From Affinundibacterium macrobrachii (GTDB lineage Bacteria; Pseudomonadota; Gammaproteobacteria; Burkholderiales; Burkholderiaceae_D), in assembly GCF_014652415.1 (NCBI RefSeq), contig NZ_BMYT01000006.1, forward strand, positions 62,447-126,446: a DNA stretch of 64,000 nt, read 5' to 3'. The position numbers and the translations under genes are program-made. Positions 49,696 to 58,242 of this stretch are shown here, piece after piece; position 1 is the stretch's first letter, and every line of letters starts with the position of its first letter. The notes beneath the pieces are model-generated. The model was not told where the DNA came from and made no database searches. It saw nothing but the letters and a program-made list of their open reading frames with translations.

Positions 49696-50538
49696 ATGAT
49701 AATTACACCTGTCGATTTTACTAGTCCAACCGCTGCCAAAGATTTTGCAGAAAGTTTGCACAATACTGGATTTGGCGTACTGACTAATCATCCACTATCA
49801 CAACAACTGCTTAACACGGTTTATGAAGAGTGGTATGGTTTTTTTCAAAGTGAAGCGAAACATGCTTACGCTTATGATCCGCAAAAATACGATGGCTATT
49901 TTTCACCTGCCGTGTCAGAAACGGCGAAGGGAAATACCAAGCGCGATTTGAAAGAGTTCTATCACATCTATCCTTGGGGACGTTATCCAACTGAGGTATC
50001 GGCTGCGGCTCGTCAATATTATGAAGAGGGTGCAGCATTAGCGGCGACCTTGTTGCAATGGGTAGAGCAATACACACCAGCTGAAGTACAAGAAAAATAC
50101 TCGATGCCTTTATCGCAGATGATACAAGGCAGCGAACAAACGCTGCTGCGGGTTCTGCACTATCCACCTTTGCGTGGCGATGAGGAGCCGGGTGCGGTAC
50201 GCGCAGCAGCGCACGGCGATATTAATTTACTGACGATATTGCCAGCAGCGACAACTGCGGGTTTGCAAGTGGTGGGTAAAGATGGTGAGTGGCATGATGT
50301 GCCATGTGACTTTGGGATGTTGATTGTAAATATCGGCGATATGTTGCAAGAAGCCTCCGCTGGATATTATCCATCGACGATCCACCGCGTATTAAATCCA
50401 ACTGGAGAAGAAGCGAAAAAGTCACGCGTTTCTTTACCGCTGTTTTTGCATCCGCGTCCTGATGTGGTCTTATCGGAGCGCCACACAGCAGGATCTTATT
50501 TGACGGAGCGTTTGCAAGAATTGCATTCCAAAGTTTAA
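49696..50538 (+). CDS. Isopenicillin N synthase-like 2OG-Fe(II) oxygenase
   Basis: A 280-aa oxygenase. HGDINLLTIL gives the HxD iron ligands (about residues 175-177), STIHRVLNP the distal His and SRVSLPLFLHP the 2-oxoglutarate Arg. GAGGAG lies 9 nt before ATG 49696. The family includes fungal thymine-7-hydroxylase, so oxidation of a free nucleobase released by the nucleoside hydrolase is a reasonable guess, but it remains inference. Confidence 0.85.
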   Translation: MIITPVDFTSPTAAKDFAESLHNTGFGVLTNHPLSQQLLNTVYEEWYGFFQSEAKHAYAYDPQKYDGYFSPAVSETAKGNTKRDLKEFYHIYPWGRYPTEVSAAARQYYEEGAALAATLLQWVEQYTPAEVQEKYSMPLSQMIQGSEQTLLRVLHYPPLRGDEEPGAVRAAAHGDINLLTILPAATTAGLQVVGKDGEWHDVPCDFGMLIVNIGDMLQEASAGYYPSTIHRVLNPTGEEAKKSRVSLPLFLHPRPDVVLSERHTAGSYLTERLQELHSKV

Positions 50539-50838
50539 ATTTCATGCACAGAAAACCACACACATGTTGTATTCATGCTGTATTTGAGTACTTACTCTAG
50601 AATAAAAATGCGACTGTCATCGAGCGGAAGTAAATCTGAGTTCAAATGCAGTACTTTGCGTAAAAAAAATAGTTGCGTGCATTGGTCTCGCAATGTGTGT
50701 TGTTAAGCTGCGCAATAGATTTTTTTGCACGTGTTGATGTCGCTTGAAAAACGCTGGACACAAACCAGATCGATTCAAGACATCAATTAAATCAAACAGA
50801 TTACAGGTTTTAAACAAACGAAAAGCAAGGAGCTATGA
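50539..50838. other. Intergenic leader of the TonB-dependent receptor gene
   Basis: 300 bp without a gene. It contains a small inverted repeat CATTG-6-CAATG near 50680-50695 and an A-rich stretch; no riboswitch or terminator that I can defend. AAGGAG precedes the receptor start. Confidence 0.4.
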
Positions 50839-53241
50839 ATGAAGCAACTCAATAAATCATCAACTGCAGTACCTTCGCGCGTGAAGATGCTAGTCATCGC
50901 ATGCCAATTGACATGCCTTGGTATGTCAACTGCCTACGCACAATCACAAACGCAAGAGAAGACGGAAAGCAATGAACCGATCAGCTCTTCACAAGTGACG
51001 ATCACTGGCAAAAAAGTCGGTATGGGTTTGATGGTGCAAGAAAACACACCAAAAGCACGTAGCACGATTACTGCTGAAGAATTGGCGAAGCAACGTCCAA
51101 CTGGTAACGCGTATGAAGCATTGGAATTGATGCCAGCGGTGAATAGTTACAACCACGATGCAACTGGTTTGTTTGGTGGTGGTTTGACTTTGCGCGGTTT
51201 CAATAGCGATCAGATCGGTGCGACGATTAACGGTGTGCCAGTGAATGACTCTGGTAGTTTCGCGGTGTATCCACAAGAATACGTAGATCAAGAAAATACA
51301 TGCTCACAATTCGTGACCCAAGGTTCAACTGACGTTGATTCTCCACAAATCGGTGCAACTGGTGGTAACTTCGGTATCACAACTTGCGATCCATCAAAAA
51401 CCAAGCGTATCCGTGTTGCGCAAACTTTGGGTCAATTGAACTTGTCCAAAACCTATGTACGTTATGACACTGGTTTGCTCGAAGGCGGTCGCACACGTTT
51501 CTTCATTTCTGCATCGCATGCACAATCCGATAAGTGGAAAGGTAAAGGCGGTGCAAACCGTGATCACGTCGATATGGGCTTCAGAACCGATTTCGACAGA
51601 TTCAACTCTATCAGCGGTACTGTATTGTACAACCGCGCGATTAACCAAAATATCAGTTCTTTCAGCTTAGCTGATTTGGACAAGTATGGTTACTACTATG
51701 ACTTCGCGCAAACTTTCGTTGGTCATGCAGCTCCAACGCCAGGTAAAGCAGGTAGCGATACGAACTCTGCATTTGGTGATGCTTACTACCAATTGACGAA
51801 GAATCCATTTGAAAATGCGATTGCATCTGTTACTGGCAAAATGCGTATTGGTGACAACACCGACATCAAAGTAATTCCATATTTCTGGTATGGCTACGGC
51901 ACAGGCGGTAATCAACAGAAGTTGCAAGCAGAAAATGCTTTCTTGAACAAAGCAACTGGCAAGAACACAGCTGGCGTGGATTTGAACGGCGACGGCGATA
52001 CTTTGGATCGCGTCATCGTGGCGAATAGTAGTGTGACTCGCACTTATCGTCCAGGTGTAACTGCGTCTGTAACCCACACCATCGGCGATCACCAAATTTT
52101 GGCTGGTTTCTGGTTCGAACGTGCAACGCACGAGCAATTTGGCCCTATGGTATTGGTTGATGCAAATGGTAATGCGAACGACATTTGGTTGAAAGAAGGC
52201 CGTGTATTGCGTCCAGATGGTACACCATTCCAATCTCGTGACTGGAAAACGATCAGTACATCAAACCAAATCTTCTTGCAAGACACCATGAGTTTGATGA
52301 ACGATAAGTTGACAGTTAACGTCGGTGTTCGTGCACCAACCATGAAGCGTGACTTCACGAATAAGGCAAACGAAGGTACTAACTCTGGTACTGATTACAA
52401 CATCGAAAAAACGTATCGTGAAATCTTGCCGCAGTTGGGTGCTCGCTACCAGATCGATAACAACAATCAGTTGTTCTTCAGCTTGGCACGTAACATGAAG
52501 GCGCCACCAAACTTTGTTTACTCCACAACCAATAACGTAGTCTTGGTGAACGGTAAGCCAACATTGCCAGTCGATGTACAAGCAGAAACTTCAACCAATA
52601 TCGACGTTGGTTATCGCTTGCAAAGCGATAAATTGACAGCACAAGCAACTGCTTACTCTGTTGATTTTAAAGATCGCCAAGCAACTGCTTATGATCCAGT
52701 CGCGAACATGAGCAGCTTGACTAGCGTTGGTAAAGTGAAGACGCATGGTTTCGAAGTTGAATTGGGTAATACACCAGTTAATGGCTTCTCATTCTACGGT
52801 TCGATTGGTTATGCGAAGAGCGAAATCAAAGACGACATCTTGATCAGCCGTACAGCGACTTTGCCGACCAAAGGTAAGCAAATGACCTTGACGCCAGAAT
52901 GGAAAGCGGGCTTGAGCGCAATGTATGAAACAGGTGCTTTCTACGCACGTTTGAAAGTGAAATACACTGGCGAACAATGGGCAACGATGACCAATGATGA
53001 ATTGGTTCCAAGTTACACATTGTTAGGTTTGGATTTTGGTTACCAATTCCCAAATACAAGCTGGGTGAAGAAGCCAACTTTGCGTTTGAATATCAGCAAC
53101 TTGACTAACGAAAAGTATCGTAATCCATCAAGCTTTAACGTTACCAATGCAAAGCCTTACGGCACTGCTAGCGCGAGAACTGTGTTCTACTACATGGGTT
53201 CACCACGCTTTGCATCTGTGACTTTGTCAGGCGATTTCTAA
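50839..53241 (+). CDS. TonB-dependent outer-membrane receptor
   Basis: The 800-aa product has a signal peptide (MLVIACQLTCLGMSTAYA), a plug domain with LTLRGFNSDQIGATINGVPVND and a 22-strand-type barrel ending SVTLSGDF with the terminal Phe. No extra N-terminal signalling domain is present. In this cluster it probably imports nucleosides, nucleotides or short oligonucleotides across the outer membrane. Its codon usage is biased and regular, as in a highly expressed gene. A strong terminator follows. Confidence 0.9.
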   Translation: MKQLNKSSTAVPSRVKMLVIACQLTCLGMSTAYAQSQTQEKTESNEPISSSQVTITGKKVGMGLMVQENTPKARSTITAEELAKQRPTGNAYEALELMPAVNSYNHDATGLFGGGLTLRGFNSDQIGATINGVPVNDSGSFAVYPQEYVDQENTCSQFVTQGSTDVDSPQIGATGGNFGITTCDPSKTKRIRVAQTLGQLNLSKTYVRYDTGLLEGGRTRFFISASHAQSDKWKGKGGANRDHVDMGFRTDFDRFNSISGTVLYNRAINQNISSFSLADLDKYGYYYDFAQTFVGHAAPTPGKAGSDTNSAFGDAYYQLTKNPFENAIASVTGKMRIGDNTDIKVIPYFWYGYGTGGNQQKLQAENAFLNKATGKNTAGVDLNGDGDTLDRVIVANSSVTRTYRPGVTASVTHTIGDHQILAGFWFERATHEQFGPMVLVDANGNANDIWLKEGRVLRPDGTPFQSRDWKTISTSNQIFLQDTMSLMNDKLTVNVGVRAPTMKRDFTNKANEGTNSGTDYNIEKTYREILPQLGARYQIDNNNQLFFSLARNMKAPPNFVYSTTNNVVLVNGKPTLPVDVQAETSTNIDVGYRLQSDKLTAQATAYSVDFKDRQATAYDPVANMSSLTSVGKVKTHGFEVELGNTPVNGFSFYGSIGYAKSEIKDDILISRTATLPTKGKQMTLTPEWKAGLSAMYETGAFYARLKVKYTGEQWATMTNDELVPSYTLLGLDFGYQFPNTSWVKKPTLRLNISNLTNEKYRNPSSFNVTNAKPYGTASARTVFYYMGSPRFASVTLSGDF

Positions 53242-53312
53242 GCCTTGCTTAGTTGATCAACATCAGACCTTTGTGATCGATTTTTGCAATGGTCTGATTT
53301 AGTAATATCGAT

Positions 53313-53342
53313 GGTCTGCAACCTTGTGGTTGCAGACCTTTT
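53313..53342 (+). terminator. Strong intrinsic terminator after the TonB receptor
   Basis: GGTCTGCAACC (53313-53323), loop TTGT, GGTTGCAGACC (53328-53338) and TTTT: a perfect 11-bp stem. Confidence 0.85.
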
Positions 53343-53460
53343 CACTTGTAGATACCTCTGCATAAGCTATACGCAAAATATAAACTTTGACCGCGTGACG
53401 GTTGTGCAGAGATTTATTCTAAATATCGATTTTTTTTAGCGTGATGTTGGCGCAAATTCT

Positions 53461-55173
53461 ATGAACTTTTCTCTCTCATCTTGGGGTCGTCTGACCCGCA
53501 CCACCATTAGTGTTAGCTTGTCTTTGATGTTGCTTGCATGCGCAACGCCGACGATGGAACCGGTGGTGCTCAATTTAGTCGCTATCAACGATCTGCACGG
53601 ACATCTCGAGAAAGAAAAGTTTAGTTATACCCCGCGTGGAGAACAAACCGCTAAGACCGTCGTTGGTGGCGGTATCGAGACTTTGGGCGCCAATTTGGCA
53701 GCATGGCGCAAAGAAGATAAAGATTTGATTTTTGTTGGCGGTGGCGATTTGATTGGCGCGAGTCCAGCGATATCGTCTTTGTTTGCCGACGAGCCAACCT
53801 TACATGCTTTGGGGCGCATGGGCTTGCGCGTCAGTGCTTTGGGCAATCACGAATTTGATCATGGTTTGCAAGAATTGCAGCGACAAATTCACGGCGGTTG
53901 TGAGTCACCGCGTCCTGAGCGTGCCTGTCAATTTGATGGAAGATTTCCGGGTAAGCAATTCTCGTATATTGCTTCCAATGTCTTGAGTAAGCAAACTCAA
54001 AAACCGTTCTTCCCTGCCTATCATGTGGAAGAAGTGAAGGGCGTCAAAATTGCTTTTATCGGCGCGGTCTTGCGCGATACGCCATTCATGGTGGCAGGCG
54101 ATAAAGTAAAAGATTTAAGCTTTATTGATGAAGCGGAAGGAATCAATCGCACGATCCCTGTGCTGAAAGAAATGGGCGTGAAAGTATTTGTGGTATTGAT
54201 TCATGAGGGCGTTAGTTCACCAGACGTTTTTGATCAATTTTCTTGTTCACAAATTAAAGGGCCGATTGTTGATATTGTTAAGCGGCTTGATCCTGCGATC
54301 AAACTGATAGTCAGTGGGCATAGTCATACCGGATTTGTCTGCAATGTTGAAGGCCGCACGGTAACGCAAGCGCAAATGTATGGCCACTTACTAACACGCA
54401 TTGCGATTAAGTTAGATGGTGCAACTCATCAGGTGATGGATATTCAAGCAAAAAATTTAGTGATGGAACCAAGCTCAGCTCCAGCACCAGAAGAATTGTC
54501 AAACTTACTGCATAAAGCACGTGAAGGAAGCAAAGCGATTATTGCGGAACCCGTAGCGAAATTAGCGGTGCCAGTGATTACGCGTAAGTTGAACGCTGCT
54601 GGAGAATCTGCATTAGGTAATATCGTCGCGGACGCTCAGCTTGCAGCGGTAAAAGATATGGGGGCGCAGATTGCTTTTATGAACAATAAAGGGATACGCA
54701 GTAATCTGGAAACTTTGGCCGGCAATATCAGTACTTACGGACAAAATGCGACGGTTTTCCCGTTTGGTAATACGCTGGTGCTGATGAGTTTGACTGGCGC
54801 GCAAATTCGCCGTTTGCTGGAGCAACAAGTGTGGCTGGATGAAGAATCGCAAGATGGTAGAAACGTGCTGCAAGTGTCAGATGGTTTTACTTACACTTGG
54901 GATGCTAAACGCAAAGTGGGTGAACGTGTGATTCCAGAAAGCGTGAAGTTAAACGGTGTGCTGCTAGACGATCAGCGCGAATATCGCATCGTTGCGAATA
55001 ATTTTATTGCAGGTGGTGGTGATCGTGTGCCGATGTTCTTACAAGGTAAAAACGTGATCGATACCGGTATCAAGGATATTGATGTGTTTATGGCCTACAT
55101 TAAACAGAAGGAAAAAGCGGGCACGCCTGTTGGTAGTGATAAACCAGTTGGTCGTGTGCAGCGACAAAATTGA
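53461..55173 (+). CDS. Lipoprotein 5'-nucleotidase (metallophosphatase)
   Basis: The 570-aa product has a lipobox LLAC (Cys about 27), so it is anchored in a membrane facing the periplasm or cell surface. The metal centre motifs are INDLHGHLE, GGGDLIGASPA, GNHEFDHG and SGHSHTGF; the C-terminal 5'-nucleotidase domain includes GESALGNIVADAQL and NNFIAGGGD. It removes phosphate from nucleotides so nucleosides can be imported, and related enzymes also cleave UDP-sugars or NAD. Confidence 0.92.
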   Translation: MNFSLSSWGRLTRTTISVSLSLMLLACATPTMEPVVLNLVAINDLHGHLEKEKFSYTPRGEQTAKTVVGGGIETLGANLAAWRKEDKDLIFVGGGDLIGASPAISSLFADEPTLHALGRMGLRVSALGNHEFDHGLQELQRQIHGGCESPRPERACQFDGRFPGKQFSYIASNVLSKQTQKPFFPAYHVEEVKGVKIAFIGAVLRDTPFMVAGDKVKDLSFIDEAEGINRTIPVLKEMGVKVFVVLIHEGVSSPDVFDQFSCSQIKGPIVDIVKRLDPAIKLIVSGHSHTGFVCNVEGRTVTQAQMYGHLLTRIAIKLDGATHQVMDIQAKNLVMEPSSAPAPEELSNLLHKAREGSKAIIAEPVAKLAVPVITRKLNAAGESALGNIVADAQLAAVKDMGAQIAFMNNKGIRSNLETLAGNISTYGQNATVFPFGNTLVLMSLTGAQIRRLLEQQVWLDEESQDGRNVLQVSDGFTYTWDAKRKVGERVIPESVKLNGVLLDDQREYRIVANNFIAGGGDRVPMFLQGKNVIDTGIKDIDVFMAYIKQKEKAGTPVGSDKPVGRVQRQN

Positions 55174-55232
55174 TTGATGGTGATTGTAGAAAACATCGTT
55201 TTGTTGTCATTGAGTTGAAGAGGTTTTTAATC

Positions 55233-56276
55233 ATGAAGAAGATGAAATTTTGCGTGCTACTGTGTGCTGCCTTATTGTCCCTGAATGTGTTTGCCTCAGG
55301 CGATGACGGGCACAAAACCATCGGTGCTATAGCTGATCGTTTATTAGTCGGCACTAATGCTGGCGCGCGCGTTAAAGCTTTGCTGCAACCGGGTGAGAGT
55401 TTGCAATCGATCTCGATTTGGGCGGATTGTGCCAAAGGGACATTTTGTGGCCCGCAGACTCCAGAAATGCAAGCCTTCACGATTCAAAATCCTGCTCACG
55501 CTGCTTATCACTACACAAATACACCGGTTGAAAACAAATCCTATGTTGCTGGTGGTGTTGGTACCACCGATCACGATATCGTTCAAACATTAAAGCAAGC
55601 AATCGCCGTTTTGCAAGGCAATGATAACGAGAAAACCAATCCACATCGCTTCACGCAACGCCAAGCCTTGCTGATGATTGCACATTTAGTTGGTGATATT
55701 CATCAACCTCTGCATGTGGGCGCGGTTTATCTTAATCAAGAGAATCAATTCGTTACGCCAACTAAGCAAGCCGAAGTCGATGGTGTGCGTATCTTTGATG
55801 TACAAGGTGGGAATAATTTATTGATCGAGGATCAGGCTACTTGGACTGCACGTGATTTGAAAAACTTCAAATCTGAAGCAACAAATGCCAATGCTGCTCG
55901 TGTTGGCAAAGCTTTGCATTTGTATTGGGATGTGACGGTAGTAGAGAATGTGATGCGTGATTTAGGTGCGAAGAGCGTTGCCGAGTTCACAGATAAGTTG
56001 CTGGCATCAAAAGTCGATTTTCCGCTGAATACGGGAGAGCCAATGAGCTGGCCAGAGCAGTGGGCAACAGAAGGTTTGTACTTAGCGAAATCCGCGTATG
56101 CCGATATCGTTATTGTCGATAAAGTGAAAATGACAAATCGACGCGGAGTTGAATATGCGTCGTGGTATGCAAAATTGCCAGCGGCTTATATCCAAGATAG
56201 CACGGCTGTCACACGCAAGCAGCTGACGATTGCAGGCCATCGACTCGCTGCATTATTGCAAAGTATCTGGCCTTAA
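55233..56276 (+). CDS. Secreted S1/P1-family nuclease, N-terminal Trp replaced by Ser
   Basis: The 347-aa product has a signal peptide ending VFA|S. S1/P1 nucleases cut single-stranded DNA and RNA and 3'-mononucleotides using three zinc ions. Metal motifs seen are GH near the mature start, IWADCAK, AHLVGDIHQPLHVG and LYWD. In the family the mature N-terminal Trp of WGxxGH binds zinc; here the spacing is kept but position 1 is Ser (SGDDGH). AGAGG precedes ATG 55233. It follows the 5'-nucleotidase gene by about 60 bp. Confidence 0.88.
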   Translation: MKKMKFCVLLCAALLSLNVFASGDDGHKTIGAIADRLLVGTNAGARVKALLQPGESLQSISIWADCAKGTFCGPQTPEMQAFTIQNPAHAAYHYTNTPVENKSYVAGGVGTTDHDIVQTLKQAIAVLQGNDNEKTNPHRFTQRQALLMIAHLVGDIHQPLHVGAVYLNQENQFVTPTKQAEVDGVRIFDVQGGNNLLIEDQATWTARDLKNFKSEATNANAARVGKALHLYWDVTVVENVMRDLGAKSVAEFTDKLLASKVDFPLNTGEPMSWPEQWATEGLYLAKSAYADIVIVDKVKMTNRRGVEYASWYAKLPAAYIQDSTAVTRKQLTIAGHRLAALLQSIWP

Positions 56277-56316
56277 ATTTGATGCGCTTGGAACAAAAAT
56301 TTAGCTCAGTGGTTAG

Positions 56317-56385
56317 CGCTACATTTGACAGCACATTTAAAATTGCACCCGTGAGTACACCTAAAAGTACATCTGAAAGTTCGTC
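56317..56385. repeat. 12-bp periodic repeat running into the ADA start codon
   Basis: Units CGCTACATTTGA, CAGCACATTTAA, AATTGCACCCGT, GAGTACACCTAA and AAGTACATCTGA follow one another and a partial sixth unit AAGTTCGTC ends at the ATG (56386). The units are diverged, so the repeat is older than the one at 44.9 kb. Confidence 0.7.
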
Positions 56386-57903
56386 ATGAAAAAAATCATC
56401 CTTGCAGTTTGTTTGAGTTCCATCGCCTGCCATGCGATCTCGTTTGAAAATAAAATTACTGCAAGCAAGCTTAAGCAAAATTGGAATGCGACCAATCACT
56501 ACTATACGCAACTGATTCAATCGACCAATAGCGCGCAACCACGTTTGGCAGAATTGAGCATGTTGATGACCATGTTGCCGAAGGGCGGTGACATTCATCA
56601 TCATTATTCTGGCTCGATTTATGCGGAGACCTACCTTGATTGGGTAGGTCAACACGGTTTTTGTGTTTATCGTGAAAGTGACGCAGCGAATAAGTTAGAA
56701 AAATTCAAAGTTGAATCGCGTCCTGCGCAAATCGCTGCGGCGAGTAAAATTTGTTTAAGTGCTGACGCGATACGTAAAGACGTCAATTTCTATCGCGAGT
56801 TAATCTCTGCGTGGTCGGTTCAAGATTACGAGCATCAGGTGCATGCGCAACCAGCGCCAGATCAACATTTCTTCAATACCTTTGGCTATTTTTCTGGGAT
56901 TTCAAAGTATTCAACCAATCAAGGTTTGCAGATTTTGAAGCAACAAGCAAAAGCCGAAAATCAACAATATCTAGAAACGATGTTGAAGAGTGCGCCAGTC
57001 ACAGATCATCCTGAGTTGGCGAGTAAGATCGATAGTTTGCATTCGCTGTCGAGTCAAAGTGAAATGCAGCAGGCGTTTAGTCAATACGCTGATTTTTTAG
57101 CTAACGATACGATGGCGCAAACAAAGATTCGTGATTTTATAAAAGAATTGAACGCTGATGCGGCGGGCATTGATGATGCAGAATTTACTTTGCGTTTTCA
57201 AACCTATGTTTCACGCAATAGCGCACCATCAAAAGTGTTTTCTGGTTTGTATGCAGCTTTTGCCGCGAGTCATCTCAATCCCTTGATTGTTGGTGTGAAT
57301 ATTGTTGGGCCAGAGCATGGTGTGGTGGCATTGCGTGATTACACCCTACACATGCAGATGTTCGCCTTTTTGAAGCAACGATTTCCGCAAGTTCGATTGG
57401 CAATGCATGCTGGTGAATTGAAACTCGGTTTGGTCGCGCCAGAGCATTTGCAACATCACATCAGTGGCGCTGTACAAATTGCAGGCGCAGAACGCATCGG
57501 CCACGGTGTAGGAATCATGCATGAGCGTCAAGCCGATCAATTGTTGGCGGAATTGAAGCGCCGAAAGGTAGCGGTAGAAATTAATTTAAGTAGCAATGCG
57601 TTTATTTTAGGATTGCAAGCACAGGCACATCCGGTCACGCTGTATTTACGTCATCAAGTACCTATTGTCATCAGTAGTGACGACGCTGCGGTATCGCGTA
57701 ATAATCTCAGTCATGAATACTTTTTGTTTACGAGTCGCTATCAACCTTCGTATGCGGTCTTGAAGCAGACGGTATATAACAGCATTCATTATTCATTCTT
57801 AAACCCAAGCGAAAAGACGCAGCAATTACGTCAACTCGATCAGCGCTTCATGCAATTTGAAGCGGCGGCCGCGAAACTCGCGGCTTCTGCAAAACCGCAA
57901 TGA
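56386..57903 (+). CDS. Secreted adenosine deaminase (ADGF-like)
   Basis: The 505-aa product has a signal peptide (MKKIILAVCLSSIACHA) and a long N-terminal region typical of the secreted ADGF type. Zinc and catalytic motifs are GGDIHHHYSGS, MHAGEL (His, catalytic Glu), ERIGHGVGI and PIVISSDDAAVS (Asp). It converts adenosine to inosine outside the cytoplasm, the preferred substrate of many BMP importers and of nucleoside hydrolases. No Shine-Dalgarno is seen. Confidence 0.9.
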   Translation: MKKIILAVCLSSIACHAISFENKITASKLKQNWNATNHYYTQLIQSTNSAQPRLAELSMLMTMLPKGGDIHHHYSGSIYAETYLDWVGQHGFCVYRESDAANKLEKFKVESRPAQIAAASKICLSADAIRKDVNFYRELISAWSVQDYEHQVHAQPAPDQHFFNTFGYFSGISKYSTNQGLQILKQQAKAENQQYLETMLKSAPVTDHPELASKIDSLHSLSSQSEMQQAFSQYADFLANDTMAQTKIRDFIKELNADAAGIDDAEFTLRFQTYVSRNSAPSKVFSGLYAAFAASHLNPLIVGVNIVGPEHGVVALRDYTLHMQMFAFLKQRFPQVRLAMHAGELKLGLVAPEHLQHHISGAVQIAGAERIGHGVGIMHERQADQLLAELKRRKVAVEINLSSNAFILGLQAQAHPVTLYLRHQVPIVISSDDAAVSRNNLSHEYFLFTSRYQPSYAVLKQTVYNSIHYSFLNPSEKTQQLRQLDQRFMQFEAAAAKLAASAKPQ

Positions 57904-57981
57904 TGGATTCCGCCTAGAGAATCTATGGCCTTTCTAAGTTGGCGATTACTGTTTAAAGAAAACTATTCGATTTGCTTTAAA

Positions 57982-58045
57982 CATGACTTAGTTGCTGAAT
58001 CAGAGCAACTAAGTCATGGCAAATAAGTCACAGCAACTAAGTCAG
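57982..58045. terminator. Perfect 15-bp hairpin extended by a 14-bp tandem repeat
   Basis: CATGACTTAGTTGCT (57982-57996), loop of 7 nt, AGCAACTAAGTCATG (58004-58018). The right arm is then repeated as 14-nt units: AGCAACTAAGTCAT, GGCAAATAAGTCAC and AGCAACTAAGTCAG (to 58045). No T-run follows, so the terminator role is uncertain, but it closes the scavenging cluster. The rest of the gap (57904-58242) shows only AT-rich DNA. Confidence 0.55.
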
Positions 58046-58242
58046 CGCAATGAAGAAAGTTGCTGCTACTTTATTTCAACACATATATTCAAATTGGTCA
58101 TACCAATCATTGCTATGTGGAAATCATCGCAGTATAATTAAATATATTAAATTCACCCATGCTGCTTGTTTCTTCACAAGAGAGGCAAATTTTGCAGGTG
58201 GCGTGTTTGTTTGATTTCCCCTTATTAACTAAGAAAGCAGAA

